From assembly GCF_000833575.1 (NCBI RefSeq), contig NZ_CP010827.1, positions 1,909,993-1,973,992 of the forward strand: a stretch of 64,000 nucleotides of DNA, in the 5' to 3' direction. Below the pieces are notes generated by a model. It made no database searches. It saw only the letters and a list, made by a program, of their open reading frames with translations, and was not told where the DNA came from. Of the stretch, positions 37,038 through 46,938 are shown one piece after another (within the stretch, counting starts at the first letter, position 1; each line of letters begins with the position of its first letter). The position numbers and the translations under genes are program-made. Origin of the DNA: Corynebacterium singulare. GTDB lineage: Bacteria; Actinomycetota; Actinomycetes; Mycobacteriales; Mycobacteriaceae.

Positions 37038-39131
37038 ATGGCACACTCTGTTGTGATGCCCGAACTGGGCGAATCCGTAACCGAAGGCACGATTACCCAG
37101 TGGCTTAAGTCCGTCGGTGACACCGTTGAGGCTGACGAGCCGTTGCTCGAGGTTTCCACCGATAAGGTCGACACCGAAGTTCCGTCCCCGGTATCCGGCA
37201 CCATCCTCGAAATCAAGGCTGAAGAGGATGACACCATTGATGTCGGAGAGGTCATCGCCATCATCGGTGATGAGGGCGAGTCCGCCCCGGCCGCTGACGA
37301 TGCTGCGGAGGAGTCTTCTGAGAAGGCTGCTGAGACCCCGGACAAGCCAGCTGAGGATGCAGAGTCTGAGGCTCAGGCCCCTGCTTCCGGTGAGGCCACC
37401 GATGTGGAGATGCCGGAGCTCGGCGAGTCCGTCACCGAGGGCACCATCACCCAGTGGCTGAAGTCTGTTGGTGACACCGTCGAGGTTGACGAGCCACTGC
37501 TCGAGGTCTCCACCGACAAGGTTGACACCGAAATCCCGTCCCCAGTCGCCGGCACCCTCGTTGAAATCCTCGCTGACGAAGACGACACCGTCGACGTCGG
37601 CGCAGTCATCGCCCGCGTTGGCGACGGCTCCGCCGCCCCTGCCCCCAAGGAAGACAAGGCAGACAAGGCAGAGCCGAAGGCTGAGGAAAAGAAGGAAGAG
37701 CCGAAGGCAGAAGCCAAGGAAGACAAGGCCGAGGACAAGCCTGCTGCTTCCGGTGAGGCCACCGATGTGGAGATGCCGGAGCTCGGCGAGTCCGTCACCG
37801 AGGGCACCATCACCCAGTGGCTGAAGTCTGTTGGTGACACCGTCGAGGTTGACGAGCCACTGCTCGAGGTCTCCACCGACAAGGTTGACACCGAAATCCC
37901 GTCCCCAGTCGCCGGCACCCTCGTTGAAATCCTCGCTGACGAAGACGACACCGTCGACGTCGGCGCAGTCATCGCCCGCGTTGGCGACGGCTCCGCCGCC
38001 CCAGCCGCCAAGGACGACAAGGCCGAAGAAAAGGCAGAGCCGAAGGCTGAGGACAAGGCAGAAGAAAAGAAGGAAGAGCCAAAGGCAGACGACAAGGCTG
38101 ACAAGTCCGAGGAGAAGAAGCCGGCTGCTGCTGCTTCTGCGTCCTCCGAGCCGAAGGCTTCGGAGACCTCCACCAAGGTCAACAACGGCGACAACATTCC
38201 GTACGTCACCCCGCTCGTGCGCAAGCTCGCTGAGAAGCACGGCGTGGATCTGTCCACTGTCTCCGGCACCGGTGTTGGTGGCCGCATCCGCAAGCAGGAT
38301 GTTCTGGCTGCTGCAGGCGAGGGCGAGGCTCCGGCAACCTCTGCTGGCTCTGACTCTTCCAACCCGCGTGCTCGCTGGTCCACCAAGTCCGTGGATCCGG
38401 AGAAGCAGGAGCTCATCGGCACCACCCAGAAGGTCAACCGCATTCGCGAGATCACGGCCTCCAAGATGGTTGAGGCTCTCCAGATCTCCGCTCAGCTGAC
38501 CCACGTCCAGGAAGTCGACATGACCGCTATTTGGGACCTGCGCAAGCAGTCCAAGCAGGCGTTCATTGACAAGTACGAGGCCAACCTCTCCTTCCTGCCG
38601 TTCATTGTGAAGGCCACCGTTGAGGCACTGGTGTCCCACCCGAACGTGAACGCCTCCTACAACCCGGAGACCAAGGAGATGACGTACCACGCTGACGTGA
38701 ACGTGGCCATCGCCGTGGACACCCCGAAGGGCCTGCTGACTCCGGTCATCCACAAGGCTCAGGAGCTCTCCCTCCCGGAGATTGCGCAGAAGATTGCTGA
38801 GCTGGCTGACAAGGCCCGCAACAACAAGCTCAAGCCGAACGACCTCACTGGTGCCACCTTCACCGTGACCAACATCGGTTCTGAGGGCGCCCTGCTGGAT
38901 ACCCCGATTCTGGTTCCGCCGCAGGCCGGCATCCTGGGCACCGCAGCCATCACCAAGCGTGCTGTTGTGGTGACCGAGGACGGCCAGGATGCTATCGCTA
39001 TCCGCCAGATGTGCTACCTGCCGTTCACCTACGACCACCAGGTGGTCGACGGTGCCGACGCTGGTCGCTTCATCACGACCATCAAGGACCGCCTTGAGAC
39101 TGCGGACTTCTCCGCAGATCTCAACCTCTAG
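37038..39131 (+). CDS. sucB: Dihydrolipoamide acyltransferase E2 with three lipoyl domains
   Basis: 697-aa E2 core of the corynebacterial PDH/ODH system (named aceF in C. glutamicum, often sucB in databases). There are three lipoyl domains (~1-78, ~116-195, ~237-316), each with the lipoylated Lys in STDKVDTE, joined by Lys/Glu/Ala-rich flexible linkers. A peripheral subunit-binding domain follows (~390-425, [27 protein letters not shown]), then the acyltransferase domain (~460-697) with catalytic HXXXDG ([13 protein letters not shown]). The second and third lipoyl domains are identical over ~259 bp of DNA. Lipoate would come from the downstream lipB and lipA. A terminator follows. Confidence 0.95.
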   Translation: MAHSVVMPELGESVTEGTITQWLKSVGDTVEADEPLLEVSTDKVDTEVPSPVSGTILEIKAEEDDTIDVGEVIAIIGDEGESAPAADDAAEESSEKAAETPDKPAEDAESEAQAPASGEATDVEMPELGESVTEGTITQWLKSVGDTVEVDEPLLEVSTDKVDTEIPSPVAGTLVEILADEDDTVDVGAVIARVGDGSAAPAPKEDKADKAEPKAEEKKEEPKAEAKEDKAEDKPAASGEATDVEMPELGESVTEGTITQWLKSVGDTVEVDEPLLEVSTDKVDTEIPSPVAGTLVEILADEDDTVDVGAVIARVGDGSAAPAAKDDKAEEKAEPKAEDKAEEKKEEPKADDKADKSEEKKPAAAASASSEPKASETSTKVNNGDNIPYVTPLVRKLAEKHGVDLSTVSGTGVGGRIRKQDVLAAAGEGEAPATSAGSDSSNPRARWSTKSVDPEKQELIGTTQKVNRIREITASKMVEALQISAQLTHVQEVDMTAIWDLRKQSKQAFIDKYEANLSFLPFIVKATVEALVSHPNVNASYNPETKEMTYHADVNVAIAVDTPKGLLTPVIHKAQELSLPEIAQKIAELADKARNNKLKPNDLTGATFTVTNIGSEGALLDTPILVPPQAGILGTAAITKRAVVVTEDGQDAIAIRQMCYLPFTYDHQVVDGADAGRFITTIKDRLETADFSADLNL
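37381..38002 (+). repeat. Direct repeat: identical lipoyl domains 2 and 3 in sucB
   Basis: 37381-37639 and 37744-38002 read identically over ~259 bp, with a period of 363 bp (121 codons). Each copy codes for a whole lipoyl domain starting [16 protein letters not shown]. Domain 1 is clearly diverged, so the identity between 2 and 3 is not due to selection on protein alone; it points to recent duplication or gene conversion. The linkers between are similar but not identical. Confidence 0.95.
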
Positions 39132-39146
39132 TTCTTAGAGTGTCCT

Positions 39147-39184
39147 AGCTCCCCGTGCTTCGGCGCGGGGAGCTTCGTCGTTTT
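39147..39184 (+). terminator. Terminator after sucB
   Basis: Stem AGCTCCCCG (39147-39155) / CGGGGAGCT (39166-39174), closely paired, is followed by TCGTCGTTTT, 16 bp past the sucB stop. Confidence 0.85.
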
Positions 39185-39236
39185 CCGTGGACATAAACAA
39201 CCACCGGATGTGATTCAGCACACTAGACTGGGCCGC

Positions 39237-40391
39237 ATGGTTTCTCAGAAGTGGTTCCGCATTGCTCTCGGCATGTTTCTCGTAGCGTGCGGCGCCAACC
39301 TCTTCGCCCCCATGGTGGTGGTCTATCAACTCACCACGCCCTTGGGAATTCTGCACACAACGTTCCTCTTCGGCATCTACGCCTTCGGGATCATGCTGGC
39401 TCTTTTCATAGCCGGGCCCCTGTCCGATTCGTTCGGGCGCCGTGCGGTTATGCGCCCAGCAGTTCTGACCACCACCGCAGGCTCGCTCATCTTGCTTCTC
39501 GGCTTCCACGGTGCGTTCCTGCCGCTGTTCATCGGCAGACTGTGCATTGGCGCAGCCGTGGGCATGGCCATGTCCTCGGGAGCGGCGTGGATTAAGGAGC
39601 TCAGCACGCACGTGCATATCGGCGCCAAGCGTTCCTCCGTTGCTTTATCCTCCGGCTTTGCGCTGGCGCCCGGCATCGCAGGGCTTGCTGCGCAGTACCT
39701 ACCGTGGCCCACGGTGCTTCCCTACCTTTTCCACATCGCACTCGCGCTGGTTGTGGTTCCCCTGGTGTGGATGGTCCCAGAGCTCCCCACCACTTCGGGG
39801 CGGACCACCCGCCAGCCTTTCTTCCCCACTAGTCTGCTAACCCCGCGTTATCTACACGTCATCGCGTATGCGCCATGGGTCTTTGGCACGGTCACCACAA
39901 CCTTCGTCTTCCTGCCTTCGCAGCTCAGTGAGCACCTGGACCGTCCCATCCTGGTAGCGGGGCTCATGGCCATGGTGACTATGGGAAGTGGTGTCATCAT
40001 CCAGCAGCTTGCCGGCCGCATTCGAATGACGCCTTTCCACGGCATGGTGCTCGCCGCCCTCGGCATGGGGTTGTGTCTGGTCATCCTTGCCGCCGCGCAC
40101 CACGGCTGGGTTGTAGCGTTGTTGCCGATTGCGGCGATTGTCATGGGCAGTTCCTACGGCATCGGTATGCTCACGGGCTTGGCGGAAACGCAGGCGATTG
40201 CGCACCCGGATCAGCTCGGCGCGGCGACGGGGGTGTTTTATTCGCTCACCTATCTCGGCTTCTTCGCGCCCTTCATCCTGTCGCTTCTGGGGCCTGCGGT
40301 GGGTTATTCCTCCGCGTTTATTCTCGGCTTGGTAGTCGCCGCAGTAACCGCTGGATGGTTGGGCATTAAAGCCAGGGGTAGCCGGGGTTAA
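39237..40391 (+). CDS. MFS transporter (DHA1-like, 12 TM)
   Basis: 384-aa major facilitator with ~12 membrane segments. The loop 2-3 motif is GPLSDSFGRRAVMRP (~60-74), and a second copy of the MFS half follows after a central loop (PELPTTSGRTTRQP). The substrate is unknown; family members export drugs or metabolites. A GTG at 39210 would add nine residues; ATG 39237 (MVSQKWFRIALGMF) gives a cleaner N-terminus. It sits alone between the sucB terminator and gcvP. A short hairpin (CGCCTT/AAGGCG at 40403-40421) after its stop may end transcription. Confidence 0.85.
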   Translation: MVSQKWFRIALGMFLVACGANLFAPMVVVYQLTTPLGILHTTFLFGIYAFGIMLALFIAGPLSDSFGRRAVMRPAVLTTTAGSLILLLGFHGAFLPLFIGRLCIGAAVGMAMSSGAAWIKELSTHVHIGAKRSSVALSSGFALAPGIAGLAAQYLPWPTVLPYLFHIALALVVVPLVWMVPELPTTSGRTTRQPFFPTSLLTPRYLHVIAYAPWVFGTVTTTFVFLPSQLSEHLDRPILVAGLMAMVTMGSGVIIQQLAGRIRMTPFHGMVLAALGMGLCLVILAAAHHGWVVALLPIAAIVMGSSYGIGMLTGLAETQAIAHPDQLGAATGVFYSLTYLGFFAPFILSLLGPAVGYSSAFILGLVVAAVTAGWLGIKARGSRG

Positions 40392-40464
40392 TGTCATACG
40401 CCACGCCTTATACTAAAAGGCGGTTTAGGCCATACTGACTAACGCCACGAAGGAGTTCAAACAC

Positions 40465-43341
40465 ATGGATTTCATCTCTCGTCATCTCGGCCCCAATGAA
40501 GCCGAGCGTGCGACGATGCTCAAGGCCGTGGGCTATGACAGCGTTGAGGCGCTTGTCGATGCCGCCCTCCCCACCACCATCCGCGCCGTTGAGTCTCTCA
40601 ATCTTCCGGAGGCGCTGAGTGAGGACGATGCCCAGGCCAAGCTGCGCGAGTACGCCTCGCAGAACGTCGTGCTGAAGTCTTTCTACGGCCAGGGCTACTC
40701 CGATACCCTCACCCCCGCGGTCATCCGCCGCGGTTTGCTGGAGGATGCCGGTTGGTACACCGCCTACACGCCCTACCAGCCGGAGATTTCGCAAGGCCGC
40801 CTGGAAGCCCTGCTCAACTTCCAGACCATGATCGAGTCCCTGACCGGTCTGCCCATTGCGAATGCCTCCCTGCTTGATGAGGCCTCCGCCACCGCCGAAG
40901 CCGTGGGCCTCATGGCTCGCGCGGTGAAGAAGGGCCGTCGCGTTCTGCTCGATTCCCGCCTTCACCCGCAGGTTCTCGCCGTGGCTGCGGAGCGCGCCCG
41001 CGCCATTGAACTCGAGGTGGAAATCGCCGATGTCCGCGATGGCATCGTTGGTGAGGACCTTGTCGGCGCCATCCTGGCATACACCGGTACCGAGGGTGAC
41101 ATTGTTGATCCGCGTGCGGTGATTGAGGAACTGCACACCCGCGGTGCGCTTGCCGCCGTAGTGACTGATCCGCTCTCTTTGCTCCTCCTTGAAGCCCCCG
41201 GCGCGATGGGCGCGGACGTCGTCCTCGGCTCCTCGCAGCGCTTCGGTGTTCCGCTTTTCTTTGGCGGCCCGCATGCAGCCTTCATGGCTGTGACGGAGAA
41301 GCTCAAGCGCCAGATGCCGGGACGCATCGTCGGCGTGTCCAAGGATGCTGCTGGCCGCCCGGCCTACCGCCTCGCACTGCAGACCCGTGAGCAGCACATC
41401 CGTCGCGAACGCGCGACTTCTAATATTTGTACTGCCCAGGCACTGCTAGCCAACGTGGCTTCCATGTACGCGGTCTACCACGGCCCGAAGGGGCTGAAGG
41501 ACATCGCGCAGCGCGTCCATGACCGTGCCTCGGCCTTCGCCCAGGCCGTGAGCGGCGCCGGCAAGGAGCTGGTTTCCCGCGAGTTCTTCGACACCGTCAC
41601 TGTGACCGGTGTGGATGCCGCGGCCATCAAGTCGCAGCTGCAAGAGCGGGGCTACCTGGTGCGCGCAATTGGCGCGGACAAGGTTGCGGTCTCCTTTGGT
41701 GAATCCGCCACCAACGAGGACGTGGCCGCACTGGCCCAGGCCTTCGGCGCGCAGGCCTCCGATATCCCTGAGGAAGCAGCCACGGGTTCCTCCTCCTTCG
41801 GCATCCCGAACTCGGTGCAGCGCTCTGAGGAACCGCTGCAGCACGAGATCTTCAACTCCATTCACTCCGAAACCCAGATGCTGCGTTACCTGCGCACCCT
41901 GGCCGATAAGGATCTGGCGCTTGATCGCACCATGATCCCGCTGGGGTCGTGCACGATGAAGCTCAACCCCACCTCCGCCATGGAGCCCATTTCCTGGCCG
42001 GAGTTCGCGGGTATCCACCCCTTCGCCCCAGAAGAGACCACCGCCGGCTGGCGCGCGCTCATTGAAGAGCTTGAGGCTTGGCTGTCAGAAATCACGGGCT
42101 ACGCCCAGGTCTCCATTCAGCCCAACGCGGGCTCCCAGGGCGAGCTCGCCGGTTTGCTGGCCATCCGCCGCTACCACGTGGCCAATGGTGACCACGGCCG
42201 CGATGTCATTCTCATCCCAGCTTCTGCCCACGGCACGAATGCGGCTTCGGCTACGCTGGCCAACCTGCGCGTCGTGGTGGTCAAAACCGCTGATGATGGT
42301 TCCATCGACGTCGCTGACCTCGACGCCAAGATTGAGCAGCACGGCGAACACGTTGCCGGCATCATGATTACCTACCCCTCTACCCACGGTGTCTTCGATC
42401 CCGAGGTCCGCGAGGTCTGCGACAAGGTTCACGCGGCCGGCGGCCAGGTCTACATTGATGGCGCAAACATGAACGCACTGGCCGGTTGGGCCCGTCCGGG
42501 TGCTTTCGGTGGCGATGTCTCTCACCTCAACCTGCACAAGACCTTCACCATCCCGCACGGCGGTGGCGGCCCGGGTGTGGGCCCGGTGGGCGTCGCCAAG
42601 CACTTGGTGCCCTTCTTGCCTACCGACGCCAACGATCCACAGCTCGATCCCTCCCAGCCGGCGCAGGATGGCGGGGGCGTGCCGTCCACGGCCACGCGCT
42701 ACGGTTCCGCCGGTGTGCTGCCGATTTCCTGGTCTTACCTGGCCATGATTGGCGCGCAGGGGCTGACGGATGCCACAAGCCACGCCATCCTTGGCGCGAA
42801 CTACCTGGCACGGAACCTCAAGGATTCTTTCCCGGTGCTGTACACCGGAAACGCGGGCCTGGTGGCCCACGAATGCATCTTTGACCTGCGCGAGCTTACC
42901 GACGCCTCCGGTGTCACCGCCGCCGACGTGGCCAAGCGCCTCGTGGACTATGGCTTCCACGCCCCAACCCTGTCCTTCCCGGTGGCCGGCACACTTATGG
43001 TGGAGCCCACCGAGTCCGAGGACCTGGGCGAGCTCGACCGATTCATTGAGGCCATGCGCTCCATTCGCGCTGAGATTCAAGAAATCATCGACGGCTCGGT
43101 GACCTACGAGGACTCCGTCATCCACCACGCGCCCTTTACCGCAGAGGCTGTCGCCGCTGATGACTGGGGCTTTAACTTCAGCCGTCAGCAGGCCGCCTAT
43201 CCGGTGGCATCGCTGCGCCGCGGCAAGTACTTCCCGCCAGTGCGCCGCATCGATGAGGCGTACGGCGACCGCAACCTCATGTGCAGCTGCCCGCCGCCTG
43301 AGGCCTTTGACTACTCCGATGAGAACACCCAGGAGGATTAA
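40465..43341 (+). CDS. gcvP: Glycine dehydrogenase (decarboxylating), P-protein
   Basis: 958-aa PLP enzyme of the glycine cleavage system: decarboxylates glycine and passes the aminomethyl group to lipoyl-GcvH. It is a single long chain (fused alpha/beta halves). The PLP lysine is Lys692 in HLNLHKTFTIPHGGGGPG. MIPLGSCTMKLNPTSAM and DGANMNA stretches are conserved. AAGGAG is ~10 bases ahead of the ATG. It forms an operon with gcvT (3-bp gap) and gcvH. No glycine riboswitch-like tandem structure is obvious in the short upstream region. Confidence 0.97.
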   Translation: MDFISRHLGPNEAERATMLKAVGYDSVEALVDAALPTTIRAVESLNLPEALSEDDAQAKLREYASQNVVLKSFYGQGYSDTLTPAVIRRGLLEDAGWYTAYTPYQPEISQGRLEALLNFQTMIESLTGLPIANASLLDEASATAEAVGLMARAVKKGRRVLLDSRLHPQVLAVAAERARAIELEVEIADVRDGIVGEDLVGAILAYTGTEGDIVDPRAVIEELHTRGALAAVVTDPLSLLLLEAPGAMGADVVLGSSQRFGVPLFFGGPHAAFMAVTEKLKRQMPGRIVGVSKDAAGRPAYRLALQTREQHIRRERATSNICTAQALLANVASMYAVYHGPKGLKDIAQRVHDRASAFAQAVSGAGKELVSREFFDTVTVTGVDAAAIKSQLQERGYLVRAIGADKVAVSFGESATNEDVAALAQAFGAQASDIPEEAATGSSSFGIPNSVQRSEEPLQHEIFNSIHSETQMLRYLRTLADKDLALDRTMIPLGSCTMKLNPTSAMEPISWPEFAGIHPFAPEETTAGWRALIEELEAWLSEITGYAQVSIQPNAGSQGELAGLLAIRRYHVANGDHGRDVILIPASAHGTNAASATLANLRVVVVKTADDGSIDVADLDAKIEQHGEHVAGIMITYPSTHGVFDPEVREVCDKVHAAGGQVYIDGANMNALAGWARPGAFGGDVSHLNLHKTFTIPHGGGGPGVGPVGVAKHLVPFLPTDANDPQLDPSQPAQDGGGVPSTATRYGSAGVLPISWSYLAMIGAQGLTDATSHAILGANYLARNLKDSFPVLYTGNAGLVAHECIFDLRELTDASGVTAADVAKRLVDYGFHAPTLSFPVAGTLMVEPTESEDLGELDRFIEAMRSIRAEIQEIIDGSVTYEDSVIHHAPFTAEAVAADDWGFNFSRQQAAYPVASLRRGKYFPPVRRIDEAYGDRNLMCSCPPPEAFDYSDENTQED

Positions 43342-43344
43342 TTC

Positions 43345-44457
43345 ATGACTGACCAACTGCACTCCCCCCTGCACGCCGAGCACGAGAAGCTTGGCGCCAC
43401 CTTCACGGCCTTCGGACCGTGGGACATGCCGCTGAAGTACGACAACGAGCTGGACGAGCACCGCGCCGTCCGTAACGCCGCCGGACTCTTCGACCTCTCC
43501 CACATGGGTGAAATCTGGGTCAACGGCCCGGATGCCGCCGAATTCCTGTCCTACTGCTTCATCTCAAACCTCACGACCCTCAAGGTGGGCAAGGCGAAAT
43601 ACTCCATGATCTGCGCCGACGACGGCGGCATCATGGATGACCTCATCTCCTACCGCCTAGAGGAGACCAAGTTCCTCGTCGTCCCGAACGCCGGCAATGC
43701 CGACGCAGTGTGGGAGGCCCTGAACGAACGCGCCGAGGGCTTCGATGTGGACCTCAAGAACGAGTCCCGCGACGTGGCCATGATTGCTGTCCAAGGTCCG
43801 AAGGCGCTAGAGATTCTCGTCCCGCTGGTGGAGGACACCAAGCAGCAGGCCGTCATGGACCTGCCCTACTACGCCGCGATGACCGGCAAGGTTGCGCGCA
43901 AGTACGCCTTCATTTGCCGCACCGGCTACACCGGCGAGGACGGATTCGAGCTCATCGTCTATAACTCCGATGCCCCGGAACTGTGGGAAGAGCTGCTCAA
44001 GGCCGGTGAGGAATACGGCATCAAGCCCTGCGGCTTGGCAGCGCGCGACTCCCTGCGCCTAGAGGCCGGTATGCCGCTCTACGGCAACGAACTGACCCGT
44101 GACATCACCCCGGTAGAGGCTGGCATGGCCCGCGCCTTTGCCAAGAAGGAGCAGGACTTCGTCGGTGCTGAGGTACTGCGCCAGCGTGCGGAGGAAGGCC
44201 CGAAGGCTGTCATCACCGGCCTCATCTCCTCCCAGCGCCGTGCTGCTCGTGCTGGCTCCGAGGTCTTCGTGGGCGAGAAGAAGGTCGGCACCGTCACCTC
44301 TGGCCAGCCCTCCCCCACCTTGGGGCACCCAGTAGCGCTCGCTCTTCTCGATACCGCAGCTGGTCTCGAGCCGGGAACAGCCGTCGAGGTGGATATTCGC
44401 GGCAAGCGCTACCCCTTCGAGGTTTCCGCGCTGCCGTTCTACAAGCGTGAGAAGTAA
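43345..44457 (+). CDS. gcvT: Aminomethyltransferase, T-protein
   Basis: 370-aa tetrahydrofolate-dependent T-protein. It releases ammonia from aminomethyl-lipoyl-GcvH and forms 5,10-methylene-THF. Family stretches are LFDLSHMGEIWVNGPDA, YSMICADDGGIMDDL, RTGYTGEDGFEL and CGLAARDSLRLEAGMPLYG (with the catalytic Asp preceding the folate site). It follows gcvP with a GGAGG ribosome site overlapping the gcvP end. Length is standard. Confidence 0.96.
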   Translation: MTDQLHSPLHAEHEKLGATFTAFGPWDMPLKYDNELDEHRAVRNAAGLFDLSHMGEIWVNGPDAAEFLSYCFISNLTTLKVGKAKYSMICADDGGIMDDLISYRLEETKFLVVPNAGNADAVWEALNERAEGFDVDLKNESRDVAMIAVQGPKALEILVPLVEDTKQQAVMDLPYYAAMTGKVARKYAFICRTGYTGEDGFELIVYNSDAPELWEELLKAGEEYGIKPCGLAARDSLRLEAGMPLYGNELTRDITPVEAGMARAFAKKEQDFVGAEVLRQRAEEGPKAVITGLISSQRRAARAGSEVFVGEKKVGTVTSGQPSPTLGHPVALALLDTAAGLEPGTAVEVDIRGKRYPFEVSALPFYKREK

Positions 44458-44497
44458 ACTCCCTAGTGAATTCATCTACTGAAAGGACCCCCTTCCA

Positions 44498-44890
44498 ATG
44501 GCTACCCTTCCTTCTGATTTCTCCTACTCCGAGGACCACGAGTGGATCAATGCCACCGCTGACTCCGTGGCCGGCGCCACCGTTCGCGTCGGCATCACCT
44601 CCGTCGCCGCTGACCGTCTGGGCGAGGTTGTCTTTGCTGAGCTGCCGGCCGTGGGTGACACCGTCGAGCACGGCGAGACCTGTGGTGAGGTCGAGTCCAC
44701 CAAGTCCGTCTCTGACCTCTACTCCCCAGTCACCGGCACCGTTACCGCCGTCAACGAGGACGTTCACGATGACTACGCCGTCATCAACAACGATCCCTTC
44801 GGCGAGGGCTGGCTCTTCGAGGTTAAGGTCACCGAGGCCGGCGAGCTCATGACCGCTGAGGAGTACGCCTCCGCCAACGGAGTCGCTTAA
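44498..44890 (+). CDS. gcvH: Glycine cleavage system H protein
   Basis: 130-aa lipoyl carrier of the glycine cleavage system. The lipoylation site is Lys69 ([14 protein letters not shown]), and the family motifs [24 protein letters not shown] and [10 protein letters not shown] are complete. It shuttles the aminomethyl group between GcvP, GcvT and lipoamide dehydrogenase. It lies 40 bp after gcvT, with GAAAGGA ahead of the ATG, and 35 bp before lipB, whose product transfers octanoyl to this Lys. Confidence 0.97.
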   Translation: MATLPSDFSYSEDHEWINATADSVAGATVRVGITSVAADRLGEVVFAELPAVGDTVEHGETCGEVESTKSVSDLYSPVTGTVTAVNEDVHDDYAVINNDPFGEGWLFEVKVTEAGELMTAEEYASANGVA

Positions 44891-44925
44891 GTACCCCGTA
44901 TCGCCGGGGACTATCATGGTTTGCC

Positions 44926-45744
44926 ATGACTGCTCCCCGTGAACCATTCTTTCCCGCTGATCGCTCCATCCGCGCTTCCGCTGAGACACTGGAGATCCGC
45001 CACCTGGGCCGCATGGGCTACCAGGAAACATGGAATCTGCAGGCCGAGCTCGCGGCGGCGCGGGCGGCGGGCACGCAGGGTGATGTCATTCTCGTGGTGG
45101 AGCACCCCAATGTCTATACCGCCGGCAAGCGCACGCAGCCGGAGGATATGCCCGATAACGGCCTGCCGGTCATCGACGTTGACCGTGGCGGCCGCATCAC
45201 CTGGCACGGTGAGGGCCAGCTTGTGGTCTACCCCATCATCAAGCTGGCGGAGCCCGTGGACGTCGTGGACTATGTCCGCCGCCTCGAAGAAGCCATCATT
45301 CAGGCCGTCCGCGAGTTGGGTGTGACTACCGCCGGGCGCATCGACGGCCGCTCCGGCGTGTGGGTTCCTTCCACCACCCAGGCCGCCGACCCTGCCGCCC
45401 CTACCCGTGACCGTAAGCTCGGCGCCTTGGGCATCCGCATCACTCGTGGCGTGACGATGCATGGTTTGGCGCTCAACTGCACCAATACCTTGGAGTACTA
45501 CGAGCACATCGTGGCCTGCGGTATCGACGACGCCGACGTCTCCACGCTCTCGTTGGAACTTGGCCGCCAGGTCACGATGGATGAGGCAGAGGCCCCGCTT
45601 CTCGACGCCCTTCAGAAGGCTCTTTCCGGCGAACTCACCGTGGCCGACCACACCTTCGCCTCCGCCCCCGATCCCATCAAGGTGGCCAATGAAAAGGCAC
45701 GTCAAGCCCGCCGCAAACAGCGCGGCGCAACCCCGGTGGAATAA
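44926..45744 (+). CDS. lipB: Octanoyl-[GcvH]/E2 transferase LipB
   Basis: 272-aa lipoyl(octanoyl) transferase. It moves octanoyl from ACP to GcvH and E2 lipoyl lysines. The conserved [19 protein letters not shown] (~85-103), GRSGVWV and [21 protein letters not shown] (with the catalytic Lys ahead of GALG) are present; the catalytic Cys is in HIVACGI. The C-terminus adds a basic tail ([11 protein letters not shown]). It is in the same direction as gcvPTH and lipA, a coherent lipoate block. Confidence 0.95.
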   Translation: MTAPREPFFPADRSIRASAETLEIRHLGRMGYQETWNLQAELAAARAAGTQGDVILVVEHPNVYTAGKRTQPEDMPDNGLPVIDVDRGGRITWHGEGQLVVYPIIKLAEPVDVVDYVRRLEEAIIQAVRELGVTTAGRIDGRSGVWVPSTTQAADPAAPTRDRKLGALGIRITRGVTMHGLALNCTNTLEYYEHIVACGIDDADVSTLSLELGRQVTMDEAEAPLLDALQKALSGELTVADHTFASAPDPIKVANEKARQARRKQRGATPVE

Positions 45745-45805
45745 AGCCCCGAGCGGCTTTGATTGTATTAGGAAGAGCACACACCGACGCGTAAAGTGAG
45801 TTTTT

Positions 45806-46897
45806 GTGACTGTAAAGCCTGAAGGACGCAAGATGCTCCGCATTGAAAAGAAGAATGCGGAGTCGCCCATCGAACAGAAGCCGCGCTGGATTCGCAACCA
45901 GGTCCGCACGGGACCGGGCTACGAGGATATGAAATCCCGCGTTGCCGGGGCTTCCCTGCACACGGTGTGTCAGGAAGCCGGCTGCCCCAACATCCACGAG
46001 TGCTGGGAATCGCGTGAGGCCACCTTCCTCATCGGCGGTGACAAGTGCACCCGCCGCTGCGACTTCTGCGACATCGCCACCGGTAAGCCGGAAGAGCTGG
46101 ATCGTGACGAGCCTCGCCGCGTGGCCGAAAACATCCAGGAGATGGATCTTAACTACACCACCATCACGGGCGTGACCCGCGATGACCTGCCCGACGAAGG
46201 TGCTTGGCTGTATGCCGAGGTGGTGCGAAAGATCCACGAGCTTAACCCGCACACCGGCGTGGAGAACCTCACCCCGGACTTCTCCGGCAAGCCGGATCTG
46301 CTCCAAGAGGTCTTCGAAGCCCGTCCCGAGGTCTTTGCCCACAACCTGGAAACCGTTCCGCGTATTTTCAAGCGCATCCGCCCGGCTTTCCGCTACGAGC
46401 GCTCCCTCGACGTCATCCGCCAAGCCCACGAGTTCGGGCTCATCACCAAGTCCAACCTCATCCTCGGTATGGGTGAGACCGCGGAGGAGATCGAGGAGGC
46501 GCTGCGTGACTTGCGCGAGGTAGGCTGCGACATCATCACGATTACGCAATACCTGCGCCCTGGTCCTCGCTTCCACCCGATTGAGCGCTGGGTGCGCCCG
46601 GAGGAGTTTGTGGAGCACTCCAAGCTGGCGAAGGAGCTCGGCTTCGGCGGCGTCATGTCTGGCCCGCTGGTCCGCTCCTCTTACCGCGCCGGCCGCCTCT
46701 ACGTCCAGGCCATGGAGGCCCGCGGGCTCGAACTGCCGGAGAACCTCAAGCACCTAGCGGAGACCTCCCAGGGCGCTACCGCCCAGGAGGCGTCCACCTT
46801 GATTGAGAAGTACGGCCCATCTGAGGAGACCCCGGTAACCACGCGCATGGTCAAGACCCCGGCGGGTGCCGACTCTACTGCGTCGACGATCCGCTAG
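45806..46897 (+). CDS. lipA: Lipoyl synthase LipA
   Basis: 363-aa radical-SAM enzyme inserting two sulfurs into protein-bound octanoyl groups. The auxiliary cluster motif [12 protein letters not shown] (~54-65) and the radical-SAM CX3CX2C site CTRRCDFC (~79-86) are both present, as is [14 protein letters not shown] near the C-terminus with the terminal cluster-ligand serines. It starts at GTG 45806 and directly follows lipB (61-bp gap). It depends on Fe-S assembly and carriers such as ErpA. Confidence 0.97.
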   Translation: MTVKPEGRKMLRIEKKNAESPIEQKPRWIRNQVRTGPGYEDMKSRVAGASLHTVCQEAGCPNIHECWESREATFLIGGDKCTRRCDFCDIATGKPEELDRDEPRRVAENIQEMDLNYTTITGVTRDDLPDEGAWLYAEVVRKIHELNPHTGVENLTPDFSGKPDLLQEVFEARPEVFAHNLETVPRIFKRIRPAFRYERSLDVIRQAHEFGLITKSNLILGMGETAEEIEEALRDLREVGCDIITITQYLRPGPRFHPIERWVRPEEFVEHSKLAKELGFGGVMSGPLVRSSYRAGRLYVQAMEARGLELPENLKHLAETSQGATAQEASTLIEKYGPSEETPVTTRMVKTPAGADSTASTIR

Positions 46898-46938
46898 GCG
46901 TTTCCCTTTTTAATCCTCTGACCTTTAAAGTAGGAGCC

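Noticed and set aside
37029..39038. 669-codon open frame antisense to sucB
   Set aside because: It mirrors the codon bias and repeats of the E2 gene on the other strand; the plus-strand protein has complete lipoyl and acyltransferase domains.
40392..40464. Glycine riboswitch upstream of gcvP
   Set aside because: Only ~70 bp are available and no tandem aptamer-like structure is seen.
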